From Riptortus pedestris (Eukaryota; Arthropoda; Insecta; Hemiptera; Alydidae), in assembly GCA_019009955.1 (NCBI GenBank), contig CM032232.1, positions 55,764,001-55,828,000 of the forward strand: a stretch of 64,000 bases of DNA. Reading direction: 5' to 3'. The notes beneath the pieces were generated by a model. It did no database searches, had not been told where the DNA came from, and was given only the letters and a program-made list of their open reading frames with translations. The translations under genes and the position numbers were made by a program. The stretch's first letter is position 1. Every line of letters starts with the position of its first letter. Below are positions 22,794-34,329 of the stretch, piece by piece.

Positions 22794-22898
22794 TTTTGTA
22801 CAGATCTTATTTTCACCATCTATATGAAGAAATGTTTCGAAAATCGCGTCATGAGTACAACCTCTACAGGTGATTCACCTTGAGTGGAAATCTGCTCA
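22615..22898 (+). mobile_element. rep-B copy (core to 3' end) with (TA)n
   Basis: 'aataaaggagatacccgtat', 'gtccccctcccactagtgcg', (TA)n at 22746-22790, 'gaagaaatgtttcgaaaatc', 'gcgtcatgagtacaacctct' and 'agtggaaatctgctca'. It starts where the minisatellite fades out. Confidence 0.7.
22746..22790. repeat. (TA)n microsatellite inside rep-B
   Basis: About 22 units at the same internal site as in the 16.4-kb copy. Confidence 0.95.
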
Positions 22899-23230
22899 TA
22901 TATGCCCGTAAATCACCTGGATAACAACAGGTTAGATGGGATGCCCATTGCACTTTAGGGTAGCCTCCCCCTAGCGGAGAGGTGTCGAAATTCAACGGAT
23001 GGGATAAAGAGCAACGCTGACCTACACGACTGTCACGTGCTACTGAAAGGTCATGAGCTAGCCGAAAGGTCGGGTCACGTGATCTACCTTTCCCTAGGGG
23101 GGCCGCAGCGATCTTGGCATTTGCCTAACAATAGATCCTCCCGAGGATTCGAATTCCGATCTCCCTCCCAAGAACCCCGTGCATTAGGACCTACTTAGGA
23201 GTGTGGGATGCCAGTCTTATCTCTGGGTCT
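22899..23230. other. GC-rich unique block with paired CACGTG
   Basis: One of the most GC-rich parts of the window. GTCACGTG occurs at 23032-23039 and 23074-23081. Near 23140-23150 the reverse strand reads GGAATTCGAATCC, a B-box-like string, but no tRNA fold follows. No protein recognised. Confidence 0.3.
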
Positions 23231-23639
23231 GGTATTGTAGACCGCTATCTAATATCATATATTTATATACGCCATGTCTCAATACGTCTTTGCCCCTATG
23301 TTAGTATATTATGGGCTGTTGCAACATTGAGTATTGCACTGATAAGTCCTGGACTGCTTTCAGAGATAGCAACCTCGCGACACCACAATGGATGAGGTTC
23401 GACGATTTACATACTTCAACTTACAAAACGAATGCGCTATTTTTTATGTTTTTTTTCTAAAGATTTTGTGCCCTTTATAGGTGACATAGATATAAAAAAT
23501 ATGATGGTAGATTTTGTTAAAATAATAAAGAACAATTAATCTTACTTTATTTTACTTTATAAAACATAATTCCACAAATTAACTTTATACTTTAACTTTA
23601 AATTCCTTTCTTCACAGACTTTTATAGGTGAGATGGAGA

Positions 23640-23720
23640 AGGGAGTGTGAGATGAGATGCCTCGTGTGGCATTTCAGCACATGGGAAATCTGCTTAGTTT
23701 ACACAAGCCCTTCCTGAAGA
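23640..23720 (-). mobile_element. rep-B 5'-terminus fragment
   Basis: 'gagatgagatgcctcgtgtg' then 'catgggaaatctgcttagtt' and 'tacacaagccc'. Orientation is opposite to the rep-B body that follows at 23930, so it belongs to another copy. Confidence 0.5.
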
Positions 23721-23929
23721 ACCTTTTATTTTTATTCCCGCACTATTCGGGATTAGAATAAAAACGGCCGTCAAGCAGACACACATACATAATTTAATCA
23801 GATTTCCCACGTGCAAGCTCGTCACAATCTCACATATATATTCTCTATTTCCAAATCTGATTAGCAGAAGTGGGCGGTCAATAAAATCACCACTAAACAC
23901 TTGTCTCACTACGCAAAGACCTTATGGCA

Positions 23930-24408
23930 ACAATATTTAGTATTGAAGTTCGGAATAAATTATTCATGATATATTTTGGTTATTGTGCGATGGAATAAAA
24001 ATGGGGGTATGCTGAAATTAAAAAAATATCGGTTAATATTCAAGATAGAGAAAAACGTATAGAAGCACATTTATAGAAACCGAAATTTAAAACAGGGTTG
24101 ATTATATCGATCCTACTTAAAATGACGGGGCTATTCTGAATTTTCCATTTCCCTCCAAAAAAAAAAACCCCTCCTTCCGTTCCGTTTCGAGTTTTACATA
24201 AAACAGTTATAATTTGAGTTTAATGATCGGACAAAGGTTGTGGCCTCAGAAGCGGTAACCAGCGAACATGTATATATATATAATTTTGAACCTCATTATC
24301 ATTATCAAATAGGTTGAACCAATGGGCATTTAAGGAAATTTTTCGAAAACCTCATCATGAGTAAAAATTCAATTGCTGATTTTCCTAAAAGGAAATCTGC
24401 CAAAAAAT
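23930..24408 (+). mobile_element. rep-B copy, nearly complete body
   Basis: 'atatttagtattgaagttcg', 'atgggggtatgctgaaatt', 'ggttaatattcaagatagag', 'gtggcctcagaagcggtaac', a short (TA)6 at 24270-24281, 'cccattgg'-equivalent GGGCATTTAAGGAAATTTTT and the end 'gctgattttcctaaaaggaa'. The 3' palindrome is recognisable but mutated. Confidence 0.7.
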
Positions 24409-24787
24409 ACTGTAAATTATCTATTATGCTCTGAATAGCCTCAGGAGCAGAAATTGATGCCCAATAAATCAGAATATCTCTTCCTTTTTTCACTGCAGGT
24501 GTGAAAACGACTTCTTTCAAAAACGACACACTTATCCCACGTCATATATTAAACCCGCATTGTGGTATATTCAATAAAGGATGTGACAAGAGAGAGGCAT
24601 CATTATAATAAATCTTAATATAAAACATGACGCTTATGGTTTACTCCTTCAACGATGCGTTTAAAGTTTTTTTTGTAGTCACATATGGCCTGTATCCGTT
24701 CCCCACTACGGACAGGATTTAACAGTAGTACAGCTGAGGGACAGTATACTGTTATGGAATGTTATTTGAGGATTTTAATTAGAAATC

Positions 24788-24970
24788 ATGTTAGCCATGT
24801 GAGTTAAGGCAATGTTCTTAATCACACTTGGTACACCTGGAGTCAGTTATTCCATTCTGACTTGGGTATTAGGAATTTAATTAGTGACAAACACATTTAA
24901 ATTATATCCTTAGTCCCATCCTGGCTAGAAAGAGGTAGTAACCTGTAAATAATAATAAATATAGTAGCAC
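24788..24970 (+). mobile_element. SINE-A, diverged copy
   Basis: 'gttagccatgtgagttaagg', 'ggaatttaattagtgacaaa', 'tagtcccatcctggctagaa' and 'gtaacctgtaaataata'. The B-box is damaged and the end shortened. Confidence 0.75.
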
Positions 24971-25469
24971 AAAATAGAATATTAAAGTTCACTTATCTTG
25001 AGTAAGGACCACATCTATTAATTTGTGTTTTTTTTTATTCATGCTTATTATTGTCTTCCATCTTGTACTAAAGTAGTTCCCTCTATTTTGTCCATCATGT
25101 TTGTCACGCCTGTTTTCTACTCCCTATATATGGTTTTCTCCAGTAATATGTTCTGATCCTGTGGCAAATAAAGTTCTATTTCTTCCCCTTTTTAATTATG
25201 ATTTCTTTTTTTTTTAATTTAATGTAATTTTGAACAATTTTAAATAATACACAAATTATAGCATGTAGCAATAACATGATTTATTTTCAAAACAATATTA
25301 CATTTAATATATTCCCAGGAGTAAATCACCACAGTAGCGGAGCTCCTAAACTCCATAAATAAATAATAATTAAAAAACAAGGCAGCCCTAAATTATAATT
25401 AATGTCTTTCTTATTGACTAATGTGCATATCTGTTAAAGAACTTTTTTAAATTTCTTAACAAGGGGAAG

Positions 25470-25660
25470 GGGCAGATCAGCCAGTTAAGGTATGGCCTTA
25501 ATCTCTCTTAAGTAAACCTACTGTGGTGAGAAAAATTAAAATCTATTTAATGACGAAGCCAGTAAATAAAACCCTTAGACCCAACCTGGATAGAAAATGG
25601 TGGTAACCTATAGATAACCCGCCCTAATTAGCCTTTGTTAAGGGACGTTAATAAATAACA
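25470..25660 (+). mobile_element. SINE-A, diverged copy
   Basis: 'ggcagatcagccagttaagg', 'ccttaatctctcttaagtaa', 'acccaacctggatagaaaat' and 'ggtggtaacctatagataac', ending 'gggacgttaataaataac'. The B-box is lost. Confidence 0.75.
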
Positions 25661-26339
25661 TAAAATTTTTTTTTCTGAGTCTTGTTAATGATAAGGATTT
25701 GATTAGTTTCGCTATAGAGTCATTGTCATCTTACATTTCAAGTTGTACTTAAGATATATAACAAGGGTCACACGGTTATTGCAAATAAATAAAAAATAAT
25801 AGTTCTTATACTGTCTGTAACATGATTTTGATGGGAAGATCATGTGGAAATCATAAAACTTTCCCAGCAGTATTTAGATAACATTACAGGCCACAAGAGG
25901 TAACTTTTAGTACCCACTTGCCTCCCGATGGGACACGAAGAACCTACCTAGTTTGGGTGTTTTCATCTCCAAAAAATAAGTGTCCCTATATAAATGAAAG
26001 TTGTGGCAGAGGTACAACATAAAAATATGAATATTTAACTAATATTTTAAAAGTTTCTATAACAATCAACCATAAATCTGATGAAGGCTCCACGTGACTT
26101 ACTTGAAACTCCGACAAACAAAACAAAAATATAGCTTCCGTTAAAATTGTTTCAGTCGAAAGTGATAAACAATATCACAATAATTCTAATTCATCCGATC
26201 AAAACGTTTCGTAGAACACAATTTATACATTTTCTCAAAATAAACAAGAACGGTTCTGTACATTTTTTTAAAAATTTCTAATGCGTACGGTAACATATTT
26301 ATTTTTTATTTTCACCGTCCTGTTGTCGATTTCGATCAA

Positions 26340-26385
26340 AATCGAGAATATACTATATGCTGAAAATCTGCTTGGCTTACGCAGC
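26340..26385 (-). mobile_element. rep-B 5'-terminus fragment
   Basis: 'gctgaaaatctgcttggctt' plus 'acgcagcact'. The subterminal repeat is kept; the rest of the element is absent. Confidence 0.4.
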
Positions 26386-26769
26386 ACTCAAAAAGATTCA
26401 AATCGCCTTGAGCTTATAAAAAAATATTATCCGGTGAGACATTCAAAGCTACTGAATATAATAGAAACAAAGAGAGGACACTTCTAGCGATTGAAGATAG
26501 TTCATTCGAAGACCATTATCTATGGAGGAAGACATATGTGATGAACCGTTTAAAGAGAAAGTATTATCAGCTTTCATCGGTGACGTAATGATTGATCTTA
26601 AACCTTTTAAATTATTTTTTTTAGGACTTGTTCAAAGGATTTCATTCAGGCAGATCGTGTTGAAGAACTTTATCAAACAAGTCATAAAGCTGGACAGAAA
26701 TACAGGGAGTTACCCCGTAGGTAAAATTATGGACTTTTAAGAATTTCTTCTAAGATCGAGTTATGACTG

Positions 26770-26905
26770 GATCACAATAGCTGATTTCCTTTAAGGATAA
26801 AAATGAGCATGGGATCATGAATCCCCAATCAAGAATAACCTATTCTTGATTTTATTGCAGAGTTTGCGCAACCCCTGCGTGACGGACTTCCTTTTGAAAT
26901 CGTTT
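26770..26905. mobile_element. two rep-B terminal scraps
   Basis: A 3'-end scrap on the plus strand ('aatagctgatttcctttaag', about 26778-26797) and, about 60 bp on, a reverse-strand 5' terminus ('gcgcaacccctgcgtgacgg', 26866-26885) with both arms of the terminal hairpin. Confidence 0.4.
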
Positions 26906-27249
26906 CCCATCCAAAGAGATACCATCCGCGGCTTGCATCCCCTTTGCCCTTTCCTGAATAATTGAGCTCCACTAGAATGCATAGATAATGGCAAGCAAAA
27001 TGGTAGATAATACCTAAATTTTTACTCATTTTTTGAAGAAACGTTTGCTTCACCTTGACTTTATACTTGTCTCGATTGTTGAGAATTTATAACCGTAATG
27101 AAAACCTTTCACGTAATCATGAGCCCTAATCACGCCCTCTTTGGAGTCAGCTCGTGAGCATTGAGTCGTGACGAAATACCTCCTCAAATAATAGATGAAC
27201 ACATTAAATGACCCACCATCTTGAGTTGTTTACCAATATAAAATTATAA

Positions 27250-27660
27250 ATATTACCCCCGAAAAAAAATAATCTGGGGTTTAGAAGGGGATGTTCAGCC
27301 GGAGCGATTTAGGCCATGTTGCTCACCCGATGCATCGCCGTGAGTTTTGTCTGTATGTAAATGTGCCTTTTTGATTGCTGTAATTAGAGAAAGATGACTG
27401 CAGTATTTGAAATAACGAGCCTTGTTTAGTTAGTTAATCCAATTTCCTTATGGATGTTATCCCGTCTCAATTAATCACTTATGTGAAAGTGGATTTTAAG
27501 AATTGGAGGCCCGAGACGATTAAGTTGTTAACCTTGGGTGTCACGCTTCTCTTTTCGGGGCCTAATTCACCTTTATTTTCGTCTGTGAATGTCTTTGCTC
27601 ATTGGAGGCTGTTTTTAAAAGTTCATCATCATATGATTATCATTTTTCCCAGTCATTAAA
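27250..27660. other. unique GC-richer block, candidate regulatory element
   Basis: Not shared with any repeat here. Contains several homeodomain-type cores (GTAATTAG about 27380, TTAATCC about 27435, CAATTAATCAC about 27467). A 69-codon frame (27450-27659) has no recognisable motif. The regulatory role is inference only. Confidence 0.25.
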
Positions 27661-28149
27661 ATCACAAATTTATCTAACTTTCTTTCATTAACTCTCATGT
27701 CTTTTATAAAAACCTTTGATGTAACTACTCAGTTTTTACCACTAGCGTTTAAGTCTGGTATATTTAAAAATATACATCTAACTCGACGTTTTGCCAAGTA
27801 ACAACAATGTAAACAATAATTGAGAATATGAGAGTTCCAAATTCTTATGAAATTGGGCACTTGTGCACAACTTCACAAACAAGTTGTTATTTCGCTTTTG
27901 GCTTAATTTATCTTCATCTTCTATTTCATTTTGTGGTAAGTTTTGACATATTATTAATAATGGATTATTGTATTAAAAGGTCCATGCTTTTCAATACTCC
28001 TCTAATTCTTATGTGTCTTATTTTCGTCTCGAACTGAAATATCTCTGTTATGTAGATAAGTGTTTGTTTTGGCTTTATTGTATGCTTATTAATGTTAATT
28101 ACATAATACATTATTTTTGTAAATTCCTTCTTAATATTGAAATATTTAA

Positions 28150-28310
28150 AGCATTAATGAATCCCCTTAATACAAGTCTGACAGTGTCAAATAAAAGTGT
28201 TCCGTTTGGTGCTTTAACAGGTCATAAATGCAACATCGCCCGAGGTATTTGGGCTAAATCCTGCGAAAAAGCCTCGATTATCGGCCAATAGACATTCTCT
28301 CATCTGTTGG
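28150..28310. other. unique block, candidate regulatory element
   Basis: Balanced base composition in AT-rich flanks, with GATTATCGGCCAATAG (about 28277) joining GATA- and CCAAT-like cores and an E-box-like CATCTG after it. No coding recognised. Confidence 0.2.
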
Positions 28311-30131
28311 TGCCAAAACTAGAATGCTTACCTTGTTTTTGACAAAATAATGTTAAATGATGCAAACTAACTTTGGCCAAACATTTAAATTCCATGTACG
28401 TTTGCTCATCAATAACACCTTACTCACTTAATTTCATCGACCCACACAACGGTAAATACGGTACATTCATACAGGCATTCGGTCATAACCATGGAATGCT
28501 GAATTAAATCTGGACCTCATTTCTTTTAATCAGTCTAATAAATTCTGCTCATCGATGAAGAGAAAAAATTGTTACCTCATAACCTTAAGAGGTTAATCAC
28601 CATCGATGTCATTATTGTCATTGTTTTGCACAAAATATTCTTAATATACTCTTAAAGCTTTTTGTTTTATTTATTTTAATAAATAAGATCAATTTTCTTA
28701 TAAGTATTTATACTTGCAAAGTGGAATCCTAACCTTCAATGACATTTCTGCCAATGCATAAATGTTTTATGCAATTGATATCATCAGCATATGAGTATGC
28801 ATGTTTCATTTTTCTTTAAGTATGACAGAATGGCCGTTATCCTTTTACGAGGGATGACCGAATTCTGTAATAGAAGCAGCGGCAATATAATAGACAATAT
28901 ATATCTAAATAAAAAAGGAACTTTTCGGTCTCATAGATATTCCAGAAGAAGCTGGAATTATGTCTAGCGGAAACTGGGCTAAAAACACGTTCAATACCCG
29001 AAGACCTTAATTGTAATAATGAAAAGAACCGTGGAAGTCTACAACAATATTTAGCCATGATGTAGTTATATCCTGTACATACTTTGATGACTACCATCAA
29101 TAATGTCTGTACAATCAATGTCTTGTTTCTTTGGCAAAGCAATTGCATAAAGTCTCACTATCAATTTAATCCGTGACCAATTCTAGTCTTGCAATACGAC
29201 AGCAATCAGTCATAGTATCATCACCACATTACATTATTATATAAGAATACGATTAAAACAAGAAATCGTTGTTCGATAAGAAAGATATAGGCTTCCTGCA
29301 TTAAATCTCTATTTTTAACTGCCGGGTTCACTATTAGCAGCTTCAGGTCTTTAACAAAGAAAAATAAACAAAAACTATAAGAATATCCAACTAAATAATG
29401 GTAATATGGTAACTAACACTAACTCTGAACTCAGTACAACTATGAACGACATACTACTCAGCCGCTAATCCTTAGTGAATGTAATTTGGTCTATCGCTAC
29501 TAATGTTAAAATATCGCACAATCGTTTTTTGAAGATAAGCACTATTAAATTTTAATTTACTTATTATTTCATTTTTCTCAGTACTGATTACATACATAAT
29601 AAGCCGTTCGAAATTTCTAGAACCTAAACATTGATGCGTTTAACCCACATTCGCAGAATAAGATTAGAAATCAATAAATAAGATTTTCATACCTTGTACG
29701 GAAGATGTTGTTTACATATTTGTAGAGAAATATTTCAAAATCTAACATATTTCGTTAAATCGTTATCGTTTCCACCATGAAATAAATATTGATGGTTTTT
29801 TAAGCTTCTACTTCTCCAATCCACATTCTTGGTCCGGTTATAGAACTTAATCTTCAATTTTACATAAAACGTTTTAATATAAAGTTAAGTAATTCTAGAG
29901 GAAATGTTTCTAGTGCTAGAACGTTAGCAGATATATACTTATCACTTCATTTTCCTCAAATTTTTAATATTTTTTGTTTTGTATGACCATACTTAAATTA
30001 TGCTAGTGTATTTTATGTTAACGTATGTAATTCACATTAATGAGAATTTAGACGACGCTTTGGGAGATTTACGTTTTTAAACAATTTTTTTTTCCAATAT
30101 TAAATTATAATTCATAATTGTTAAATATAAT
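28311..30131. other. AT-rich unique stretch
   Basis: Holds the window's joint-longest open frame (reverse, 28837-29148, 103 codons), without a recognisable motif or GC rise, so probably chance. Near 29780-29940 there is a weak rep-B resemblance, not called. Confidence 0.3.
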
Positions 30132-30336
30132 GTGTCTGTTAACCTAGAGTGGCGAGTTAAGTTCAATTCCCGCCTGGGCAATAGGAATTTATTTAGTGAC
30201 GGAATTCATTACATAAAATCCTTAGTCCCACCTTGGCTAGAAAAGGGTGATTAACCTGTAGATAACCTGTCCCAAATAGCCTTAGTTGCAAAAAGTGGAC
30301 GTTAACAAATTATTTAAATTTTAAAGTGTCTGTTAA
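30132..30336 (+). mobile_element. SINE-A, 5'-truncated, 11-bp TSD
   Basis: Flanked by GTGTCTGTTAA at 30132-30142 and 30326-30336. Starts at CCTAGAGTGGCGAGTT, so the A-box half of the head is missing; the B-box region has a small insertion. Ends 'gtggacgttaacaaatta'. Confidence 0.85.
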
Positions 30337-30439
30337 AAATTGTAAATTATTAAAAAATATTATAACTGTATTGTTAAACTGATACAATACGTATTTTACT
30401 ACGTTACGAGATCTGAGGCAGTTTTCTTGTCAAAATTCC

Positions 30440-30960
30440 GATTTCCCGGGTTTATAAGCCTGCGGCATGAATTTCGTAAGAGTCGAATAAAAAGGAGAGC
30501 CGTCGCTCTGATATGGCGTGAGACATGAATACCATTATTGAGGGGATTTGCGAAACTATTGCCCCTTTGACAGTTTATCCCCCCAACGATTCAGACAGAT
30601 GAATAGTTTTCCCCCCGCACCTCAAGATGAAAGATAACATTTTAAAGCTTGTTCATGCTCCGTTATGGGCCACGTAAAGGGGTTCATTGCTACGGCCGAA
30701 GAAAGGGTTCGTAACATTTATTGCGGGCCGGCTATTACATGGTCTGACATTGTTCAATCCGCGGGGAATCGTGTAGTCTTGCTGGAAATTGGCTCAGAGG
30801 AGAATGATTCTAGTCAAAATCTGCTTGCAAAGGGCCTTTAGAATTATTCCAATCTCGGGATCAAACCTGACGTAGGATAACCACTATGACAACTTAGCGT
30901 ATCAACAAAGCTTTAAGTCAGCCATCTCGTGGTACTTATCCGCAAATGACATATCCAGTT
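30440..30960. other. unique GC/CpG-richer non-coding block, candidate regulatory element
   Basis: About 500 bp with raised G+C and CpG and no open frame above 60 codons on either strand, which argues against coding. Contains homeodomain/Abd-B-style TTTATTGC and TTATGGGCCACGTAAA, and SOX-like CATTGTTC. It sits between SINE insertions but carries none. A reverse-strand rep-B-like scrap (AAATCTGCTTGC, about 30815) may mark its edge. Confidence 0.3.
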
Positions 30961-31135
30961 TCAGGCCTAGGGAGATTCAATGCGACAAATAGTGACCAAA
31001 CCAAAGCCAGGAATTGCTGTCATTTAAACCAGAAATTAGCCTCATCGGTTAATTACATAATACACTTGCTACTTTAGATGTTGTGAAATTTACATGTAAA
31101 TTTATTTATCACATTCTAACAGTTACCACAATATT

Positions 31136-31328
31136 TTTAAAAATAACAGGCGAGTTCGATTCGTGCCTTAGCAAAGGAAATTATTTAGTGAGGAAATTCA
31201 TTAAATAACATCCTAAATCCCACCCTGGCTAGGAAAGGGTGGTGACCTGTAGATAACCCGTCCCAATTAGCATACGTTGCAAAAAGTGGACGTTAAGAAA
31301 TAATAATAACAATGATTTAAAAATAACA
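31136..31328 (+). mobile_element. SINE-A, 5'-truncated, 13-bp TSD
   Basis: Flanked by TTTAAAAATAACA (31136-31148 and 31316-31328). Begins at the B-box ('ggcgagttcgattcgtgcct') and runs to 'gtggacgttaagaaataata'. Confidence 0.9.
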
Positions 31329-31397
31329 TACGATATTGTAACTTTTTAGGATAGAATAACATATGATTTATTAGAGTAAAAGGCATCTACTTTAAGT

Positions 31398-31543
31398 TTA
31401 TCTTCAGTCATTAAATAAAGCCATTAAATAAAATCCTGAGTGCCACCCAGCACGCAAAAGGGTGGTATCCTGTAGATAACCCGTCCCAATTAGCTTTATT
31501 TGCAAAAAGTGGACGTTAATAAATAATAACAATTATCTTCAGT
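31398..31543 (+). mobile_element. SINE-A, strongly 5'-truncated, 11-bp TSD
   Basis: Flanked by TTATCTTCAGT (31398-31408 and 31533-31543). Only the body remains (about 31409-31532), from 'cattaaataaagcc' to 'gtggacgttaataaataata'. It lies 70 bp after the previous copy but has its own TSD, so it is a separate event. Confidence 0.9.
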
Positions 31544-34329
31544 AGTAAGTGGCTCTGATTTAACCAAAGATTTACGAAATTTAAAGATAACATTTTTATT
31601 TGAGTTAACTAGTTAAATCTAACATTATTAGACTGCAATTTGTCAAGAACGACGAGTCGGTTATAACATGATCAATGGGAAATTTACTATTCATGGACAG
31701 AATTTTGCAAAGCCAGAGGATACTTTTTTTGGTTATATGTAATAAAATATAGTTTGTCCGTGTTTCAAGCCAAATAAGATAATTAGGAATGCTTCTAATG
31801 AATTGTAAAAGATTTTTATAAAATTTTACTACTGCTTGTTCTGAATAGTTGAAATATCTCAGGCAGCATAGCTGTTTCATAAGCTAATATTGTTATAGAC
31901 AATAGCATACAATAGGGTTCAACTTGACTGTAGCATCCTAATTTTTACACTTTGAACGACGTAGGATATTAAATGCAGTTCCAGAGGAGCAATTAAATTT
32001 TAAAATTGAGTACTGAGTCTGGCCGTAAAATGATTAAAGCGAATTTGGTCATTCTTTTTATATAAACCGCTTAAATAGCAATTTGGTTAAATATGTGAGT
32101 GTGTGTCAACAAATAATATCAAGTACCTCAGTAGCTAATTTCCTTTAAAAGAACTAGACTAAAATACTACATAACTATCCTTGTTGTTAAAATTTAATTT
32201 AATTTAATACTTCCGATACAATGGCGGTTATTTGTAAAAATAACTCAAAGTAGTTCAACTGTGAAAGATCTTTCTTATTCAAAATTCTAATTATATAAAA
32301 CAAGTAAAGATATGACCTTCATTTGAGTTACACAGAAGTTGAGTGCACGTATGTAAGGATCTGAATAATCATATGAAAAATCAAATAAGAAATCAATAAA
32401 ACCAATATGAAAAAAGTCTTAATAAAATGGAGAAATGTAAGGAGAGCCTAACTGTTGCTGATTTATATAAAAAATCTTAATTTCTCTTGGTTAATAGACC
32501 ACGTGCCGAAATATTTTTTCTCCAGGAAACCTTCGAATCCCAATTTGAAATTTGAAACAACAGTATAAGAATGTCTTTCAATTTTAAAAGAGTACATTTT
32601 TTTCTAACTCTAATTTAAACCCAATTATCTGTATCTTTTCATGATTAATGCCAATTAAAACTCTCACCAGCTCATGGATTTTCTATTGAAGCTACTATAA
32701 AAAACTAATTATCTTACGCCCAGTTTAATGTCAAGAATTGTTTTCGGTTTTTTCAAAACTATTTGGGACTCTTACGAAGTGAAAACTTGATAATATAATT
32801 TGAGATGAAGTTCAGTGTGAGAAATTCCAGCACGTGAGATATCTACTGTTAACGCGTGATGGAATTTTTTCACCTACTACAGATCTGTTTCCTTATCTAT
32901 TAACCTTTAACGAAACCGAGAGAGTATTTGCTTCACAAATCTTTTTTTACTCATTTATTTTGTTTTCATGTAAATTAGCGGCTGATCTGATAATTTCCGT
33001 GTATTGATTACTGTACTTTATGTAACTAAATTTATGTTTGCAATTTATTTTAATTGTTTGAATTATATATTAAGTTTACAAACGGAGTTAATGAGTACCG
33101 TTGTTTATTTTACATTTTTATCGAGTAGAAAGCTAAGTTCCCGCCGGTTGTTATAGCTAATTTGTATGCTAGTTTCCAGCTGTAAGTCGGTTCTCAAGAA
33201 GCGTGACATCCCCCCAAAGACACCGGTTGCTAAAACTTCCGCTTTCAAAACATTTCTAGTTGCTAATTTGCAAGCTGGCTATAATTGCCTGCTGACGAAT
33301 AAATCACTCTTCCCTTTTACTATTAATGTCCAAGACTTACTCATGGATAACTGAGTGCCTTATGGATCGAACTGGTTTAAGAGATGATGTGACTCGCTCA
33401 TGACGAAATCAAGGGCAGTTCATAAACTCGTTGGCTTCAAATAATTAAAGTTGCAACATTTTAACCTAGTTGTGGGAAATTATCAAGAAAAATATACTGA
33501 ATATCCCACTTATTCAGTACTTGAAATTACATTTAAATAAATGATTCTTTTGAATAAATAATGCTTTATCAAGTAATTAAATAAGAATTCGAGATTTTTC
33601 TCCTGAATCTCCTATTATCCGGGCTATACATAACTTAGGTTACAAAATGAGTGATAAAGAAATACGTTTCTTGTGTGTACCATCACATAAAAATGTTAAA
33701 ATTAATGTGAAAACATGAAAAAGACAATAATACTCGTAGTTCTACTAGGTACCATCGACACATCTCCGAAAGACGCCCAAAAATATGTTTGAAGAATGGA
33801 ACTGAACCAAGAGTGGGACCCAAGATCATTATCACCAAATGTCAATTTATTAAAAGTTAATCCAGATATCAGGAAATGGGAAACATCATCCAGAAGTAAC
33901 TGCCACGAAGGAGCCTTATTGACTTGTCTAAAAATTGTTCTCACGGCACTCACAAGTACTAAAAAATCTTTTCTGTAAACATTTTAATTTTTTAGTAGTT
34001 TAAGTTCCTTAAGACTGTAAACTTTTTTTAACCTAATATAAACTTTTTTTCTGATAATGATCAACCGGTTAGTAGAATAATCATAAATAAACAAATAAAA
34101 ATAGTACCTGTTTTTTAAATCCGTTTGCTAAAGCTAAAAGCTCCAAAGTCTTGTTCTGATTATTTTTTTTTATTCTGTTTACTAATTTATATAAAGTACA
34201 GGAAATATTTTAATCGAGAATTTTTTGTATTGTTATAATATGTAATTCAACAGAATCATCCGTTCCGACGTTCTATAAACCAATTTTTCTAGTTTCAGCG
34301 AGACTTCTATTCGTATCTGTCTTAACTCA
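31544..34329. other. 2.8 kb AT-rich unique stretch
   Basis: No repeats shared with the window. Frames at 31605-31880 (reverse), 33166-33354 and 33702-33978 show no domain. A scrap resembling the rep-B 3' end ('agtagctaatttcctttaaa', about 32131) is too short to call. Confidence 0.4.

Noticed and set aside
23140..23200. B-box-like AATTCGAATCC on the reverse strand, possible tRNA
   Set aside because: No matching acceptor stem, D-arm or A-box at the right distance.
23727..23764. Inverted repeat TTTTTATTCCCG/CGGG...AATAAAAA
   Set aside because: Bulged, AT-rich arms beside a rep-B fragment; no independent support for a function.
25140..25190. AATAAAG followed by pyrimidines as a poly(A) site
   Set aside because: AATAAA is common in AT-rich DNA and no coding or exon lies upstream.
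28837..29148. Reverse-strand frame of 103 codons
   Set aside because: No domain, no GC rise, Phe/Tyr/Ile/Leu-rich as expected from AT-rich DNA; likely chance.
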